64,000 bases of DNA from Stutzerimonas stutzeri (GCF_015291885.1 NZ_CP036186.1:3003001-3067000); one strand, 5' to 3'. Positions 45,414-55,390 are shown, numbered from the stretch's first letter. The notes: generated by a model not told the origin, from the letters alone. A program made the numbers and translations.

Positions 45414-45428
45414 GCAACTGCTGTGCCA
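45414..45428 (-). promoter_or_regulatory. Sigma-54 promoter of the fliL operon
   Basis: On the minus strand TGGCAC-N5-TTGC is an exact match to the sigma-54 consensus, placing the start about 40 bases before fliL. It lies in the 247-bp gap between fliK and fliL, which holds nothing else I can identify. Confidence 0.88.
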
Positions 45429-45610
45429 ACGTTCCAGGCAGCCGACATTCACAGCGCTAGGCCTTTGGCCCGAGTGCCGACAAGGTATCAGGAAATGAAC
45501 GCTGCAACGTCGAAGCGACGAGACCAATGCAGGCTGCTGCGACCGGCGGCGGAAAACCGGCGCGCCCTAATCAGGGCTGACGCCGGCCATCAGGAAAGAC
45601 AGGTGATGGC

Positions 45611-46834
45611 TCAGGCGTAGTAATCCACCAAGCCGCGATCACCTGAAGTGCGGTTGCCGGGAATCTCCGTAATGCCCTGCAACTCCTCGGCACCAGCATC
45701 CTCCTCAGCGGAGGAGCCGCGCGCCGATCCGCCTTCAGCACCGCCTTGCCAACCACGCGCCAACGACTGATCGGATACGTTGACATCCATCAGGTTCATG
45801 CCCTGCTGGGCGAACATTTCGCGCAGTCGTTGCATCTGCCCTTCCAGCGCGTCACGCACACCGGCGTGCGGGCTGAGGAAGGTCACTTGAGCCTGGTCCT
45901 TGCTCAGATCAATACGCACCTCCATGCGGCCCAGTTCGGCGGGATCGAGTTGAATCTCGGCCGACTTCAGGTTCTGGCTGGACAGCCACATCACCCGATC
46001 CACAACAGCCTCGCTCCAACCCGTTTGCTGCATCTGCACCGGCTGTCCGGGCACCAGCGCCGGCCGCTGCGCCTGCTGGACCTGCTGGGTGATCGCCTGA
46101 CTCAAGAGATTGGGTCGGGTGGCAGCCAGCTCAGTGGCGCTTGCCGAGCGACTCTCCTTGGGCGCCTCCACGCTGTCCAGCAACTCCTTGGTCGCCAGCT
46201 CCAGATCGAACTCGCCATCGTCTGGCTCATTCGCGGCCAGCAAGACGCTTGCAAAACCGTCATCTACCTCTGCCTTTGCTTGCGCATCAGCTACCGGATT
46301 CCCCAGCAACTGAGCATTCTTTTGCGTGCCGAGCGACGTATCGGCGACGGGCCGCATGCTTGCTAGCGATGTTTCTTCTGCCGACAAACTCTCATCTCCA
46401 GCGGCAAGGCCTTGCGCAACCGATAAACCGGCCAGCAGCGACTCCCCCTGAACCTCGCCGCCTGACTCGCTTTCAGTCTGCGGTACCAGCTGTCCACCGA
46501 GCCCCAGCAGCAACAGTGGGTCAAGTTCAGCCTCAGGCACCTCCTCCGCCTGCGTTTCGGGAGGCAAGGAATTGCCGTTGTCGGCAACCGTCGGCTTTTC
46601 GTCACCGGCTACGCCAGCCGATTCCTTCCGAGCCTTATCGTCGACGGGCTTATCCCGACCGGTCTCATTACGCACAGGGCGGTCGGCCGGTTTCGTCTGG
46701 CGCTCTTTGGCGTAAACGTCGGAAAAGCTGGCGCTATCCCGGGCCTCGCGCGGGGCTTCGGGTGCCTTGGTCGAGGCTTTGGCTCGCGCCTCTACAGAAG
46801 GAGATTTGAGCAGCAGGTCGGGGGAAACAGCCAT
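45611..46834 (-). CDS. fliK: Flagellar hook-length control protein FliK
   Basis: FliK (407 residues) measures the hook and triggers the FlhB switch. The N-terminal two thirds are low in complexity (Glu, Ser, Ala, Asp, Pro). The conserved C-terminal domain (about 275-370) reads WSEAVVDRVMWLSSQNLKSA, IQLDPAELGRMEVRIDL and LREMFAQQGMNLMDVNVSDQ. It is flanked by sigma-54 elements on both sides, so it is probably its own transcription unit, with read-through into fliL possible. Confidence 0.95.
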   Translation of the reverse strand: MAVSPDLLLKSPSVEARAKASTKAPEAPREARDSASFSDVYAKERQTKPADRPVRNETGRDKPVDDKARKESAGVAGDEKPTVADNGNSLPPETQAEEVPEAELDPLLLLGLGGQLVPQTESESGGEVQGESLLAGLSVAQGLAAGDESLSAEETSLASMRPVADTSLGTQKNAQLLGNPVADAQAKAEVDDGFASVLLAANEPDDGEFDLELATKELLDSVEAPKESRSASATELAATRPNLLSQAITQQVQQAQRPALVPGQPVQMQQTGWSEAVVDRVMWLSSQNLKSAEIQLDPAELGRMEVRIDLSKDQAQVTFLSPHAGVRDALEGQMQRLREMFAQQGMNLMDVNVSDQSLARGWQGGAEGGSARGSSAEEDAGAEELQGITEIPGNRTSGDRGLVDYYA

Positions 46835-46873
46835 TGGGTCATTCCGCTACGGATGGATCGTGGCGATAGCGGA

Positions 46874-46888
46874 GCAAGTTCTGGGCCA
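46874..46888 (-). promoter_or_regulatory. Candidate sigma-54 promoter of fliK
   Basis: On the minus strand TGGCCC-N5-TTGC deviates from TGGCAC-N5-TTGC at one position and keeps GG-N10-GC. The start would be about 30 bases before fliK. Confidence 0.78.
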
Positions 46889-46904
46889 GCCTGGGCAGCC
46901 GCAT

Positions 46905-46925
46905 GAAAAAAGCGCGTAAAAGCGC
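46905..46925 (-). terminator. Weak terminator-like element after hptB
   Basis: On the minus strand GCGC and GCGC flank a 6-base TTTTAC spacer and run into a stretch of six to seven T. The stem is short. It would separate the hsbA-hsbR-hptB genes from the fliK promoter just beyond. Confidence 0.4.
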
Positions 46926-47023
46926 GTGTTTCGGCAATTAGCACGCAAGACGTCAAAAATGGCAGAAGCGCAGCGACCGCCCGAGTCGCACGGAAAACGC
47001 GTGAGCGTCAGAGATTTGTCCGT

Positions 47024-47374
47024 TTAACCGTAGCGCTGTCGTTCAGCGCGGAACAAGATGCCCACAATGGCGAATTCACGTTCGATGGACTCGATCAGCG
47101 CAGGCGCTACTGCCAACTGCTCTTCCCTGGCGACACTCTCCAGCTCCTGGCAGAGCTCAGCCAGAAGGGTTGCACCCATGTTGCTGCAGCTACCCTTGAA
47201 GCTGTGTGCAGCCCGGCGCAGGTTTTCGGCCTGATCAGCCTGACAGGCTTGCCGGAGTAGACGAACGCGCTCCTCGGAATCGGCGAGAAAGGTATCCAGC
47301 AGTGCCGGATATTCACTCTCCATCACGTCCTGCAGCGTAGCCAGCACGGCGCCGTCGAGATGAGTGTTGGACAC
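47024..47374 (-). CDS. hptB: Histidine phosphotransfer protein HptB
   Basis: This 116-residue HPt protein has the phospho-histidine at position 57 in RAAHSFKGSCSNMGA, the same position as in P. aeruginosa HptB, and the N-terminus HLDGAVLATLQDVMESEYP fits that protein. HptB receives phosphate from several hybrid kinases and passes it to HsbR, which lies 28 bp upstream in the same direction. Confidence 0.9.
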   Translation of the reverse strand: MSNTHLDGAVLATLQDVMESEYPALLDTFLADSEERVRLLRQACQADQAENLRRAAHSFKGSCSNMGATLLAELCQELESVAREEQLAVAPALIESIEREFAIVGILFRAERQRYG

Positions 47375-47402
47375 CGGTACACTCCTGTTTCAAAGCGCTG
47401 AA

Positions 47403-49103
47403 TTATGCCTCAGCCTGCCAGACGAACTCCACGCTCAGACCCCGCCCATCCGGTTGCCAATCGAGCCCGTCGCTCAACTGGCGAACCAAGTGCAAACCTC
47501 GGCCACTGAACTGGTCACTACCCAGCTGTGCCTGTAAAGCGCTCGCCACATCGAAACCAGATCCGCTGTCGCTGATGGCAATGCGCAGCTGGCCGCCCTG
47601 CGCTCCCGCCTTGATACCCAGCTCAAGATGAATATGGCCGTCAGCAAGCGACTGCAAGCGCTGCTGTCGCAAATCGTAATACCGCTTGAAACCGTCGGCA
47701 TCGCACTTGAGTGCCGAGTCGAGCCCGAGCACGCCATGTTCCAGGGCATTGGAGTAAAGCTCGCCCAGTACGGTATAGATCGCGCCCACTCTTGGCCGTA
47801 GCTGGTTGATCTGCAGCAGCACTTGCAGCAGCTGCGGCAGTGGGTTGCCGTTACGCAGGCTATCGGCACGCAGGTCGAAGTGGGCTGACCAATCCATGGG
47901 GCGAACGCGGTGCGCCGTTGCGGAACTGGTCAGCGGCATAAATCCCGCATCCTCTGTCACCACGACTTCGACAAGGCTCAGGTCATCCTGTTGCTGCCCA
48001 TGAAAGTCCAGCAAGGCCTGCTCGATCTCGTCGAACAGGCGGGCTGGCTCACGGTTGGCAGTGAGCGCAGCCAACAACCGTTGCTCGCCGAACAGCTCGT
48101 CCTCGGCATTGCGGCTTTCCACCACGCCGTCGGACAGCAACAACAGGCGATCGCCCGGCGCCAGTGGGTAGTACTGCAACTTGTCGTCAAACGCTGCAGC
48201 GGTCACTACGCCCAGCGGCAGGTGTTGCGAAACCAACGCAGTACGTCGCCCATCGGCAGAAATGAGATAACCATCTGGAAGCCCGCCACTCCAGACGCGC
48301 AGGGTTCCCTGCTTGGCATTGATATCCAACAGCGTTGCACAACAGAACATTTCCACCGGGAGGATCTGTTTGAGCTTGGCATTCATTTCGCGAAGGATGT
48401 CGGAGCTGGAGTAGCCCTTGGCTGCCATTCCGTAGAAGGTCTCGGCCAGCGGCATGGCGCCGATGGCCGCCGGAAGGCCGTGGCCGGTGAAATCACCGAG
48501 CAGCACGAACATCTGCCCTGCCGGCGCCTGCGCAGCGAGGAGCAGGTCGCCATTGAACAACGCTCGAGGCGATTGCCGATAGCGGATGTTGGGCGCGCTC
48601 AGGCAACCGGCATGGGCGACCTTGTCGAATATTGCCTTCGCCGCCCGATATTCATCGAGCAACTGCCGATTGCGTCTGGCGATCAGGTCGCGCTGCTCGA
48701 GCACTGTCGCCTGCAGCCGACGCAGACGGTGCATAGCCTGAATCTTGGCTTCGAGGATGATCGGGTTGTAGGGCTTGGCGATGAAGTCGTCACCGCCGGC
48801 TTCGAGGCAGCTGACCAGCGCTTCGTTCTCGGTCAACGAGGTGAGAAAGATGATAGGCACCAGCTCATCACCGGCTAGCTGCTTGATCCGGCGCGCCGCC
48901 TCGAAACCATCCATGACCGGCATCAGCGCGTCCATTAGAACCAGCTGAGGCCGTTCCCGCTGGAACAGCTCAACTGCCTCCTGGCCGTCGGCTGCTGTAA
49001 GCACACGATGTCCTTGCCGGGCGACGATGGTGGAAAGCAGCATCCGATCAACCGGACTGTCCTCGGCGATCAGGATCGACAGCCTGGTAGACATCTCAGG
49101 CAA
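47403..49103 (-). CDS. hsbR: HsbR: receiver, PP2C phosphatase and anti-sigma kinase protein
   Basis: This 566-residue regulator has a receiver domain (about 8-122; VLMDALMPVMDGFEAARR), a short coiled coil, a SpoIIE/PP2C phosphatase domain (about 185-385; GDFTGHGLPAAIGAMPLAE, LLLLSDGVVESRN) and a C-terminal HATPase/anti-sigma kinase-like domain (about 425-566; ELYSNALEHGVLGLDS, ISDSGSGFDV). This is the architecture of P. aeruginosa HsbR, which both phosphorylates and dephosphorylates HsbA. The start overlaps the hsbA stop by eight bases. Confidence 0.93.
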   Translation of the reverse strand: MPEMSTRLSILIAEDSPVDRMLLSTIVARQGHRVLTAADGQEAVELFQRERPQLVLMDALMPVMDGFEAARRIKQLAGDELVPIIFLTSLTENEALVSCLEAGGDDFIAKPYNPIILEAKIQAMHRLRRLQATVLEQRDLIARRNRQLLDEYRAAKAIFDKVAHAGCLSAPNIRYRQSPRALFNGDLLLAAQAPAGQMFVLLGDFTGHGLPAAIGAMPLAETFYGMAAKGYSSSDILREMNAKLKQILPVEMFCCATLLDINAKQGTLRVWSGGLPDGYLISADGRRTALVSQHLPLGVVTAAAFDDKLQYYPLAPGDRLLLLSDGVVESRNAEDELFGEQRLLAALTANREPARLFDEIEQALLDFHGQQQDDLSLVEVVVTEDAGFMPLTSSATAHRVRPMDWSAHFDLRADSLRNGNPLPQLLQVLLQINQLRPRVGAIYTVLGELYSNALEHGVLGLDSALKCDADGFKRYYDLRQQRLQSLADGHIHLELGIKAGAQGGQLRIAISDSGSGFDVASALQAQLGSDQFSGRGLHLVRQLSDGLDWQPDGRGLSVEFVWQAEA

Positions 49104-49401
49104 TCACGAACAGCTGTTCGAAGTTTGAAACCGAGAGGATCTTGCGCACATCGGCATTGCAGTTGAGCAAACGAATGTCTGCCTCATCGCCACCGGCGTG
49201 GTCGCGCAGCAAAAGCAGCATGCCGAGTGCCGAGCTATCCATATAGGTAGTGCCCTGCAGATTCACCACGTAACGCCGCGGGTTTACGTCCTGCCGCTGA
49301 TAGGCATCACGGAAAGCCTGATGCGCATTAAAGTCGAAGCGTCCGTTGATGGTAATGGTCAACTCCTGCCCATCCACCGAAGGCTGCGAGGTAATGGTCA
49401 T
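49096..49401 (-). CDS. hsbA: Anti-sigma factor antagonist HsbA
   Basis: HsbA (101 residues) is a STAS-domain protein. The phosphorylatable serine is Ser56 in TYMDSSALGM, as in P. aeruginosa, where HsbA partners either FlgM (freeing FliA for swimming) or the diguanylate cyclase HsbD. GGGAG precedes the ATG. A terminator-like hairpin stands only 30 bp upstream. Confidence 0.93.
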   Translation of the reverse strand: MTITSQPSVDGQELTITINGRFDFNAHQAFRDAYQRQDVNPRRYVVNLQGTTYMDSSALGMLLLLRDHAGGDEADIRLLNCNADVRKILSVSNFEQLFVIA

Positions 49402-49431
49402 GTGGCACTCCCTGATCCGGTACGTCTTGAA

Positions 49432-49451
49432 AACTGCCGGCGGTGGCAGTT
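49432..49451 (-). terminator. Terminator-like hairpin just upstream of hsbA
   Basis: On the minus strand a perfect 7-bp stem (AACTGCC / GGCAGTT) with a 6-base loop is followed by TTC, giving four T in all. It lies between fliJ and hsbA, 30 bp before the hsbA ATG, where no separate promoter would fit after it. It may attenuate read-through from the fliE operon. The rest of the 252-bp fliJ-hsbA gap shows nothing I can name. Confidence 0.5.
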
Positions 49452-49653
49452 GTCGCTGATGCGAGGTGGACAGCCGTATCCGGCTGAAAATTCAGAGCCT
49501 GTAACCAGGCCCGGCGGGACCGAACGTCAGTTCGACACCCATCTGATAATCGCTGCGTAGAAACCGGTGAAGATTTATCACTCAAGCTGCGGCGCGGCAA
49601 GCACGAATCCGGCATGTTTGCGGCGACTCGCAACAATGGTCGGCATCAGATGC

Positions 49654-50106
49654 TCAAAGCTCTCTCGCTCGACCGGAAAGTCGTTGGGCAAACTCGTCTA
49701 GCAGCTTCTGCTCGCGCTTATCTGCCGCTACTCGCGCTTCACGCTGATAACCTTCGATCAGCTTGCTCAGCCCTTCCACGCGCGCATGCTTTTGATGCCA
49801 CTGCTGTCGCAGCTTGAGCAGGTTGTCACGATGCCAATTGACGCTACGCTGCTGCTGGCCGATGGCCGATTCGAGCTGGGAAAGAAAGCGTTGATAATTC
49901 ATCAACCATTGGCCGGAAACGCCTTGGCTGCCCTGCTGCATCCATTGCTGCTGGTAATCCCCGAAATACTGTTCAAGCTCGGATAGCTTGGCTTCGGCCT
50001 GCGACAATTGCGCCTGGGCCTGGCCCAGCAACCGCGCAGCGTCGCGCTCGGCGCGCTCGGCCATTTCAACGACTGGTGCAAGCCGCGCAGCGCGACTGAC
50101 CGCCAC
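49654..50106 (-). CDS. fliJ: Flagellar export chaperone FliJ
   Basis: FliJ (150 residues) is a coiled-coil stalk protein that joins the FliI ATPase to FlhA. Nearly the whole protein is helical with heptad-like charge (LSQAEAKLSELEQYF, HARVEGLSKLIEGYQREARV). It starts three bases after fliI. Confidence 0.94.
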   Translation of the reverse strand: MAVSRAARLAPVVEMAERAERDAARLLGQAQAQLSQAEAKLSELEQYFGDYQQQWMQQGSQGVSGQWLMNYQRFLSQLESAIGQQQRSVNWHRDNLLKLRQQWHQKHARVEGLSKLIEGYQREARVAADKREQKLLDEFAQRLSGRAREL

Positions 50107-50109
50107 CGG

Positions 50110-51468
50110 TTAGCCGCCTTGCCGAGGACTGAACACCGCAGCGAGCTGCGCAGCACTGCGATTGAGATCTTCGCTCTCATCGAGTCCCTGACGCAGATAG
50201 CTGACCATCTCCGCTTGCCGTGCGATGGCCATGTCGGTTTCCGGATCGCCACCTGGTACATAGGCGCCGACGCTGATCAGGTCACGACTCTGCTGATAGC
50301 GCGACCAGAGCTGCTTGAAACGCTGCGAAGCGCGAACATGCTCGGCACTCACAACCTGCGGCATGACTCGGCTGATGGATGCCTCGATGTCGATGGCGGG
50401 ATAGTGACCCTCTTCAGCCAAGCGCCGCGACAGCACGATGTGCCCGTCGAGCACGCCACGGGCGGCATCGGCAATCGGGTCCTGCTGGTCGTCACCTTCG
50501 GACAGCACGGTGTAGAACGCGGTAATGGAGCCACCGCCCTGCTCGGCATTACCCGCCCGCTCGACCAGACTGGGCAGTTTGGCGAACACCGATGGCGGGT
50601 AGCCCTTGGTTGCCGGCGGCTCGCCAATGGCCAGGGCGATCTCGCGCTGGGCTTGGGCGTAGCGGGTCAGGGAGTCCATCAGCAACAGCACGTTCTTGCC
50701 CTGATCGCGGAAGTACTCGGCAATACGAGTGCAGTACTGCGCGGCACGCAGACGCATCAGCGGCGCCTCGTCAGCGGGCGAGGCCACTACCACCGATCGT
50801 TTGATGCTCTCCTCACCAAGGATGTTCTCGATGAATTCCTTGACCTCTCGTCCCCGTTCGCCGATCAGGCCGACGACGATGATGTCGGCCTCGGTGAAGC
50901 GGGTCATCATGCCCAGCAGCACCGACTTGCCGACACCGGTGCCGGCAAATAGGCCTAGGCGCTGGCCGCGACCGACGGTCAGCAAGCCATTGATACTGCG
51001 GATGCCGACATCCAGCGGCTCGCTGATCGGGTGGCGCTTGAGCGGGTTAATCACCGGGCCGTCCATCGGCACCCAATCCTCCGCTCTCATGCCGCCCTTG
51101 CCGTCCAGTGCCCGACCGGCGCCATCGAGTACACGCCCAAGCATGGACATGCCCATGGGCAGCCGCCCTGTGTTGACCAGAGGTACGACACGCGCGCCAG
51201 GTGCAATGCCGGCGAGGCTGCCAACGGGCATCAGATACAGCTTGCCACTGGAAAACCCCATCACCTCGGCCTCGACCTCGGTGGGGTGATAGCTGTCGTC
51301 GTTGATCACCAGGCAGCGACTGCCAACGGCTGCGCGCAGCCCTTCGGCCTCCAGGGTCAGACCGACCATGCGCAGCAGGCGCCCCTCCAGCATGGGCTGA
51401 CTGGGCAATTTGATCGCCTCGCCATAGGCTTCGAAACGCCTGGCGAAGCTGACTCGTTCAAGGCGCAT
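50110..51468 (-). CDS. fliI: Flagellar export ATPase FliI
   Basis: FliI (452 residues) is the F1-beta-like ATPase that energises early export. Walker A AGTGVGKS lies at 175-182, with Walker [15 protein letters not shown] and the family segment [14 protein letters not shown]. The start overlaps the fliH stop region by 11 bases. Confidence 0.98.
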   Translation of the reverse strand: MRLERVSFARRFEAYGEAIKLPSQPMLEGRLLRMVGLTLEAEGLRAAVGSRCLVINDDSYHPTEVEAEVMGFSSGKLYLMPVGSLAGIAPGARVVPLVNTGRLPMGMSMLGRVLDGAGRALDGKGGMRAEDWVPMDGPVINPLKRHPISEPLDVGIRSINGLLTVGRGQRLGLFAGTGVGKSVLLGMMTRFTEADIIVVGLIGERGREVKEFIENILGEESIKRSVVVASPADEAPLMRLRAAQYCTRIAEYFRDQGKNVLLLMDSLTRYAQAQREIALAIGEPPATKGYPPSVFAKLPSLVERAGNAEQGGGSITAFYTVLSEGDDQQDPIADAARGVLDGHIVLSRRLAEEGHYPAIDIEASISRVMPQVVSAEHVRASQRFKQLWSRYQQSRDLISVGAYVPGGDPETDMAIARQAEMVSYLRQGLDESEDLNRSAAQLAAVFSPRQGG

Positions 51469-52234
51469 CAGTCACATCCAGATCGATGGCCAAATCTGCG
51501 GCAGGAGGACGCGTGGCATTTTCTCGCTGCTGTTCGAAGAGCTGCTTGATGGCCTGGGTGAGACGCGTTTCGATGCTGGCATCGATGCGGCTGTGCTCGG
51601 TTTCGATATGGCAGCCGCCGGGCAGCAAGTTGCTGTCCTCGAGAATTCGCCAAGTCTCCTCATGGCGCTCACGCAGCGCCTTGATCAGCTCGAAATCCTG
51701 CGGATTGACATGGATGCGCACGTTGGTCGCGCCCATGGGCAATAGCTTCAATGCCTCGCGCAGCACCTGGCGAATCTGGCTGGAGTCGATCAACAGATCA
51801 CGCTGGATAACCTCACGCGCCATGTGGCTGATCAGCGTCGCCATGGCGTGTTCGAGATTACGATCCTGATCGGCGATGGGATCGAGCAAATGGCTCATCA
51901 GGCGCTCGAGGCCTTCCACTCGCAGGGCCAGAGCTGCGTCGGCCTCTTGCCTTGCCTTGAGCTGGCCGGCATGAAAGCCGTCCTTCTCACCGGTAGCGAA
52001 ACCTTCGTTGTAGGCCTGCTGACGGATCGCTTCGAGTTCATCGAGCGTCAGCGGTTTGACTTCCTCGACCGGGACGTCCTCGCTACGCGCCAACTCCTCG
52101 ACTGGTGCCTCCACGACCTTATCGGCGGGCAGCACCTGCTCCTCTCCTTGCGGATCAAAACTGGGCAAAGACCAGCGATCGAACAGGCTGACATCTTTCG
52201 CACGAATGACGTCGCTGGGGTTGTCCTTGGCCAT
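51458..52234 (-). CDS. fliH: Flagellar export ATPase regulator FliH
   Basis: FliH (258 residues) holds FliI in check and docks it to FliN. The N-terminal part is acidic and variable; the middle is a GxxxG-poor helix ([20 protein letters not shown]), and the C-terminal half (about 130-240) is the conserved V-type ATPase subunit E-like domain. It begins 19 bp after fliG. Confidence 0.95.
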   Translation of the reverse strand: MAKDNPSDVIRAKDVSLFDRWSLPSFDPQGEEQVLPADKVVEAPVEELARSEDVPVEEVKPLTLDELEAIRQQAYNEGFATGEKDGFHAGQLKARQEADAALALRVEGLERLMSHLLDPIADQDRNLEHAMATLISHMAREVIQRDLLIDSSQIRQVLREALKLLPMGATNVRIHVNPQDFELIKALRERHEETWRILEDSNLLPGGCHIETEHSRIDASIETRLTQAIKQLFEQQRENATRPPAADLAIDLDVTDAP

Positions 52235-52253
52235 GTTTGGGGTTCGTACCTGC

Positions 52254-53270
52254 TTAGATCATCTCTTCGCCGCCCTTGGAGCCCAGAACGATCTCTCCGG
52301 CCTCGGCCATGCGGCGAGCAATGGTAAGGATTTCCTTCTGCGCGTTCTCGACATCACTGACGCGCACAGGGCCTTTGGCCTCCAGGTCGTCGCGCAACAG
52401 CTCGCCGGCACGCTTGGACATGTTCTTGAAGACTTTCTCCTTGATGCCGTCGTCGGCGCCCTTGAGCGCCATCACCAGCACATCGGAGGATACCTCACGC
52501 AGCAGCACCTGAATGCCACGATCGTCGACTTCGGCGAGGTTGTCGAAGACGAACATCAAGTCATCGATCTGGCTGGAGAGGTCCTCGTCGACATCGCGGA
52601 TCGCGTCCATCAGCTGACCTTCGATCGAGCTGTCCAGGTAGTTCATGATGTCCGCCGCACGCTTCACGCCACCCAGGCTGGCGCGGCTGGTGTTGGTGCT
52701 GCCAGAGAACTGCTTCTCCAGGATAAGGTTGAGCTCCTTCAGCGCAGCGGGCTGCACCGTGTTGAGGGACGAGACACGCAGGACGATATCCAGCCGCACC
52801 TTGTGGTCGAAGTGCGACAGCACCTCGCCGGCCTGATCCGGGTCGAGATAGGCCACCACGATGGCCTGAATCTGCGGGTGCTCGTAGCGAATGACGTCCG
52901 CAACAGCACGCGGCTCCATCCACTTCAGGCTGTCCAGACCGCTGGTGTTGCCACCAAGCAGGATGCGGTCGATCAAGCCACCAGCCTTGTCTTCGCCCAG
53001 CGCCTGGGTAAGCATCTTGCGGATATAACCATCGGAACCGACGCCCAGACTGGTCTGGTCGCCAACGATTTCGACGAACTCGCTCATGACCTGCTCGATC
53101 TGCGCCTTCTGCACATTGCGCATCTGCGCCATGGCAGTGCCGACGCGCTGTACTTCCTTCGGCCCCAGATGGCGCAGCACCTGTGCAGCGTCGGTTTCCC
53201 CCAGCGAGAGCAATAGAATGGCGGCCTTGTCGACCTTGCTGAGCTTGGCTTGAACTCGATTGTCACTCAT
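52254..53270 (-). CDS. fliG: Flagellar motor switch protein FliG
   Basis: FliG (338 residues) is the rotor protein that meets the stators. It shows the N-domain (LSKVDKAAILLLSLGETDAA), the middle-domain EHPQ motif in IRYEHPQIQAIVVAYL and the charged torque helix of the C-domain (IDDLMFVFDNLAEVDDRGIQ). The start overlaps fliF by eight bases. Confidence 0.98.
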   Translation of the reverse strand: MSDNRVQAKLSKVDKAAILLLSLGETDAAQVLRHLGPKEVQRVGTAMAQMRNVQKAQIEQVMSEFVEIVGDQTSLGVGSDGYIRKMLTQALGEDKAGGLIDRILLGGNTSGLDSLKWMEPRAVADVIRYEHPQIQAIVVAYLDPDQAGEVLSHFDHKVRLDIVLRVSSLNTVQPAALKELNLILEKQFSGSTNTSRASLGGVKRAADIMNYLDSSIEGQLMDAIRDVDEDLSSQIDDLMFVFDNLAEVDDRGIQVLLREVSSDVLVMALKGADDGIKEKVFKNMSKRAGELLRDDLEAKGPVRVSDVENAQKEILTIARRMAEAGEIVLGSKGGEEMI

Positions 53271-55047
53271 CGTCGTTGATCCACTCTTTCACCACCTGGG
53301 CTACCCGTCCCGGGTCATCGGCCACGAGGTTCTTGATCGCGTTCAGCTGGGCTTCATATCCCTCGCTGGGGCTCGGCAGCAGAATATTCTGCGGACCGCT
53401 CAGGCTGACCCGATCACTGGCCAGGCCTGCCTCCAATCCATCATCCTCGCCCAGCTCGCCCGAGCCACTAGCGACCTGCAGCTCATTGCCGCTGGATGGG
53501 TTGGTGAGATTCTTGAGTACTGGGCGCAGGACGCCAAACACCAGCACCAGGATGAACAACACACCTAGCACTTGCTTGACGACATCCCAGAACCACGGCT
53601 GCGAATAGAACGGGATCTCCTCGAAGGTCTCGCTAAAACTATCGGCAACAAACGCCGTGTTGATCACGCTGACACTGTCTCCGCGGCTGGCATCAAAGCC
53701 CACCGAATCCTGTACCAGACGGGTGAAACGGGCCAGATCATCGGCATTCCACGGCGCGCGCACCATCTCGCCAGCGGCATTGAGCGTCACCTGATCGTCC
53801 ACCACCACCGCTACCGACAACCGACGCAGGCGACCCTGTTGTTGTTTGGTATAGCTGATGGAGCGGTCGAGTTCGTAGTTACGAGTGGCCTGCTCGCGCT
53901 TGTCGGCCGGGAACGGGGCAAGCATCGGCTGGCCGGTCACCGGGTCCATGACCTGCTGACCATTGGCGTCCAGCAGCGGTTGACCAGGGGCCACGGCACC
54001 AGCAGCAGCGGCTGCCTGATTGGCCTGCTCAGGCGCAGCGGCCGGCCCAGGTGGCTGATTGCTCAGTGCGCCAGGTACGCCCTGCGGCGACACACTGCTC
54101 TGGCGCTGCTCATTGACGCTCTGCTCGCTGCGCAGCGCCGGCTGATCAGGGTTGAAGGTTTCCGAGGTGGACTCCACCGCGCTGAAATCCACATCCGCCG
54201 AGACTTCGGCCTTGTAGCGGCCACTACCCAGCACCGGCTGAAGGATGTTGTGCACGCGCTGGGTATAGAGGCTTTCCATGCGGCGGCTGTAATCGAACTG
54301 CTTGCCGGCCATGCTCAGCTCGGTGAGCTCCTGCTGGTCGGACAGCAGGTTGCCCTTCTGGTCCACCACGGTGATCTGCGATTTGCCCAGCTCCGGGACA
54401 CTGGTCGCAACCAGGTTGATGATCGCCATCACCTGGCTCGGCTCCAGGGCACGACCCGGGTAAAGCTCCACCAGAACCGAAGCGCTAGGCTTGCGTTCGT
54501 CACGCACGAATACCGAACTTTTCGGGATCGCCAGGTGTACCCGGGCGCCTTTGACGTTGTTCAGGCTGGAGATGGTGCGGCCAAGTTCGCCTTCGAGGCC
54601 ACGACGGTAGCGGGTCGCCTCCATGAACTGGCTTGTGCCGAGCCCCTGCTCTTTGTCGAGAATTTCAAAACCGATATTGCTATCGGCCGGGCCGATACCA
54701 GCGCTGGCGAGTTTCAGGCGTGCGCGCGCCAGGTCATTGGCCTTGACCAGCAGAGCGCCGGAGTTGGGTTCGACGGTGTAGGCGATATCTGCGGAGGCAA
54801 GGGCCTCCATTACCTGGTTGGCATCCATCCCCGCCAGACTGCCGAGCAGCGGGCGGTAATCCGGCTGCTGCGACCAGAGCACCACAGCGAAACCGATTGC
54901 CACACTGGCTGCCAGACCGACCAGCAGACCGACCTGCCGCAGCATGGACATATCCGACAGGTTTTCCAGAAAGGACAGGCCCAGCAAGGGCTTCTTGACA
55001 CCCTCGGAGGTAGCCGGCACCGGAACGTTGCTCAACGCTTCAGCCAT
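53263..55047 (-). CDS. fliF: Flagellar MS-ring protein FliF
   Basis: FliF (594 residues) forms the MS ring in the inner membrane. It has membrane helices at about 34-53 and 487-507, ring-building domains with DYRPLLGSLAGMDANQVMEA and LEGELGRTISSLNNVKGARV, an Ala/Gln/Pro-rich insertion (about 320-370) and a C-terminal FliG-binding tail. It lies 13 bp after fliE. Confidence 0.98.
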   Translation of the reverse strand: MAEALSNVPVPATSEGVKKPLLGLSFLENLSDMSMLRQVGLLVGLAASVAIGFAVVLWSQQPDYRPLLGSLAGMDANQVMEALASADIAYTVEPNSGALLVKANDLARARLKLASAGIGPADSNIGFEILDKEQGLGTSQFMEATRYRRGLEGELGRTISSLNNVKGARVHLAIPKSSVFVRDERKPSASVLVELYPGRALEPSQVMAIINLVATSVPELGKSQITVVDQKGNLLSDQQELTELSMAGKQFDYSRRMESLYTQRVHNILQPVLGSGRYKAEVSADVDFSAVESTSETFNPDQPALRSEQSVNEQRQSSVSPQGVPGALSNQPPGPAAAPEQANQAAAAAGAVAPGQPLLDANGQQVMDPVTGQPMLAPFPADKREQATRNYELDRSISYTKQQQGRLRRLSVAVVVDDQVTLNAAGEMVRAPWNADDLARFTRLVQDSVGFDASRGDSVSVINTAFVADSFSETFEEIPFYSQPWFWDVVKQVLGVLFILVLVFGVLRPVLKNLTNPSSGNELQVASGSGELGEDDGLEAGLASDRVSLSGPQNILLPSPSEGYEAQLNAIKNLVADDPGRVAQVVKEWINDDE

Positions 55048-55060
55048 GATTCAATCCGCC

Positions 55061-55390
55061 TCAAACCGGCATCTGCATGATGTCTTGATAAGCCTGAACC
55101 AGTTTGTTGCGAACCTGGGTCATGGCTTGAAAGGAAACGCTGGCCTTCTGCGAGGCGATCATTACTTCGGTCAGGTCGACGCCGCCCTGTCCCATTTCGA
55201 AGGCAGACGACAGTTGGCTCGAAACCTGCTGAGTTTCGTGCACTTTGTTCACCGCCTGGCCAAGCATGTCGGAGAAGCTCGGTGCACCGACCTCTTGGGT
55301 CTTGGTCTCCGGCTTGACGCGCGCCATTGCATCGGTCTGCATGGCCCGCATTTCCAGCATCAAGCGATTGAATTGAACACCCTGACTCAT
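55061..55390 (-). CDS. fliE: Flagellar hook-basal body protein FliE
   Basis: FliE (109 residues) joins the MS ring to the rod. The C-terminal half carries the family pattern [20 protein letters not shown] and [17 protein letters not shown]. It is the first gene of fliEFGHIJ, with GAGGATTAG before the ATG and an exact sigma-54 promoter 58 bp upstream. Confidence 0.97.
   Translation of the reverse strand: MSQGVQFNRLMLEMRAMQTDAMARVKPETKTQEVGAPSFSDMLGQAVNKVHETQQVSSQLSSAFEMGQGGVDLTEVMIASQKASVSFQAMTQVRNKLVQAYQDIMQMPV

Noticed and set aside
53572..55080. Open frame of 502 codons opposite fliF
   Set aside because: Antisense to a certain gene, low-complexity composition, no ribosome site or domain.
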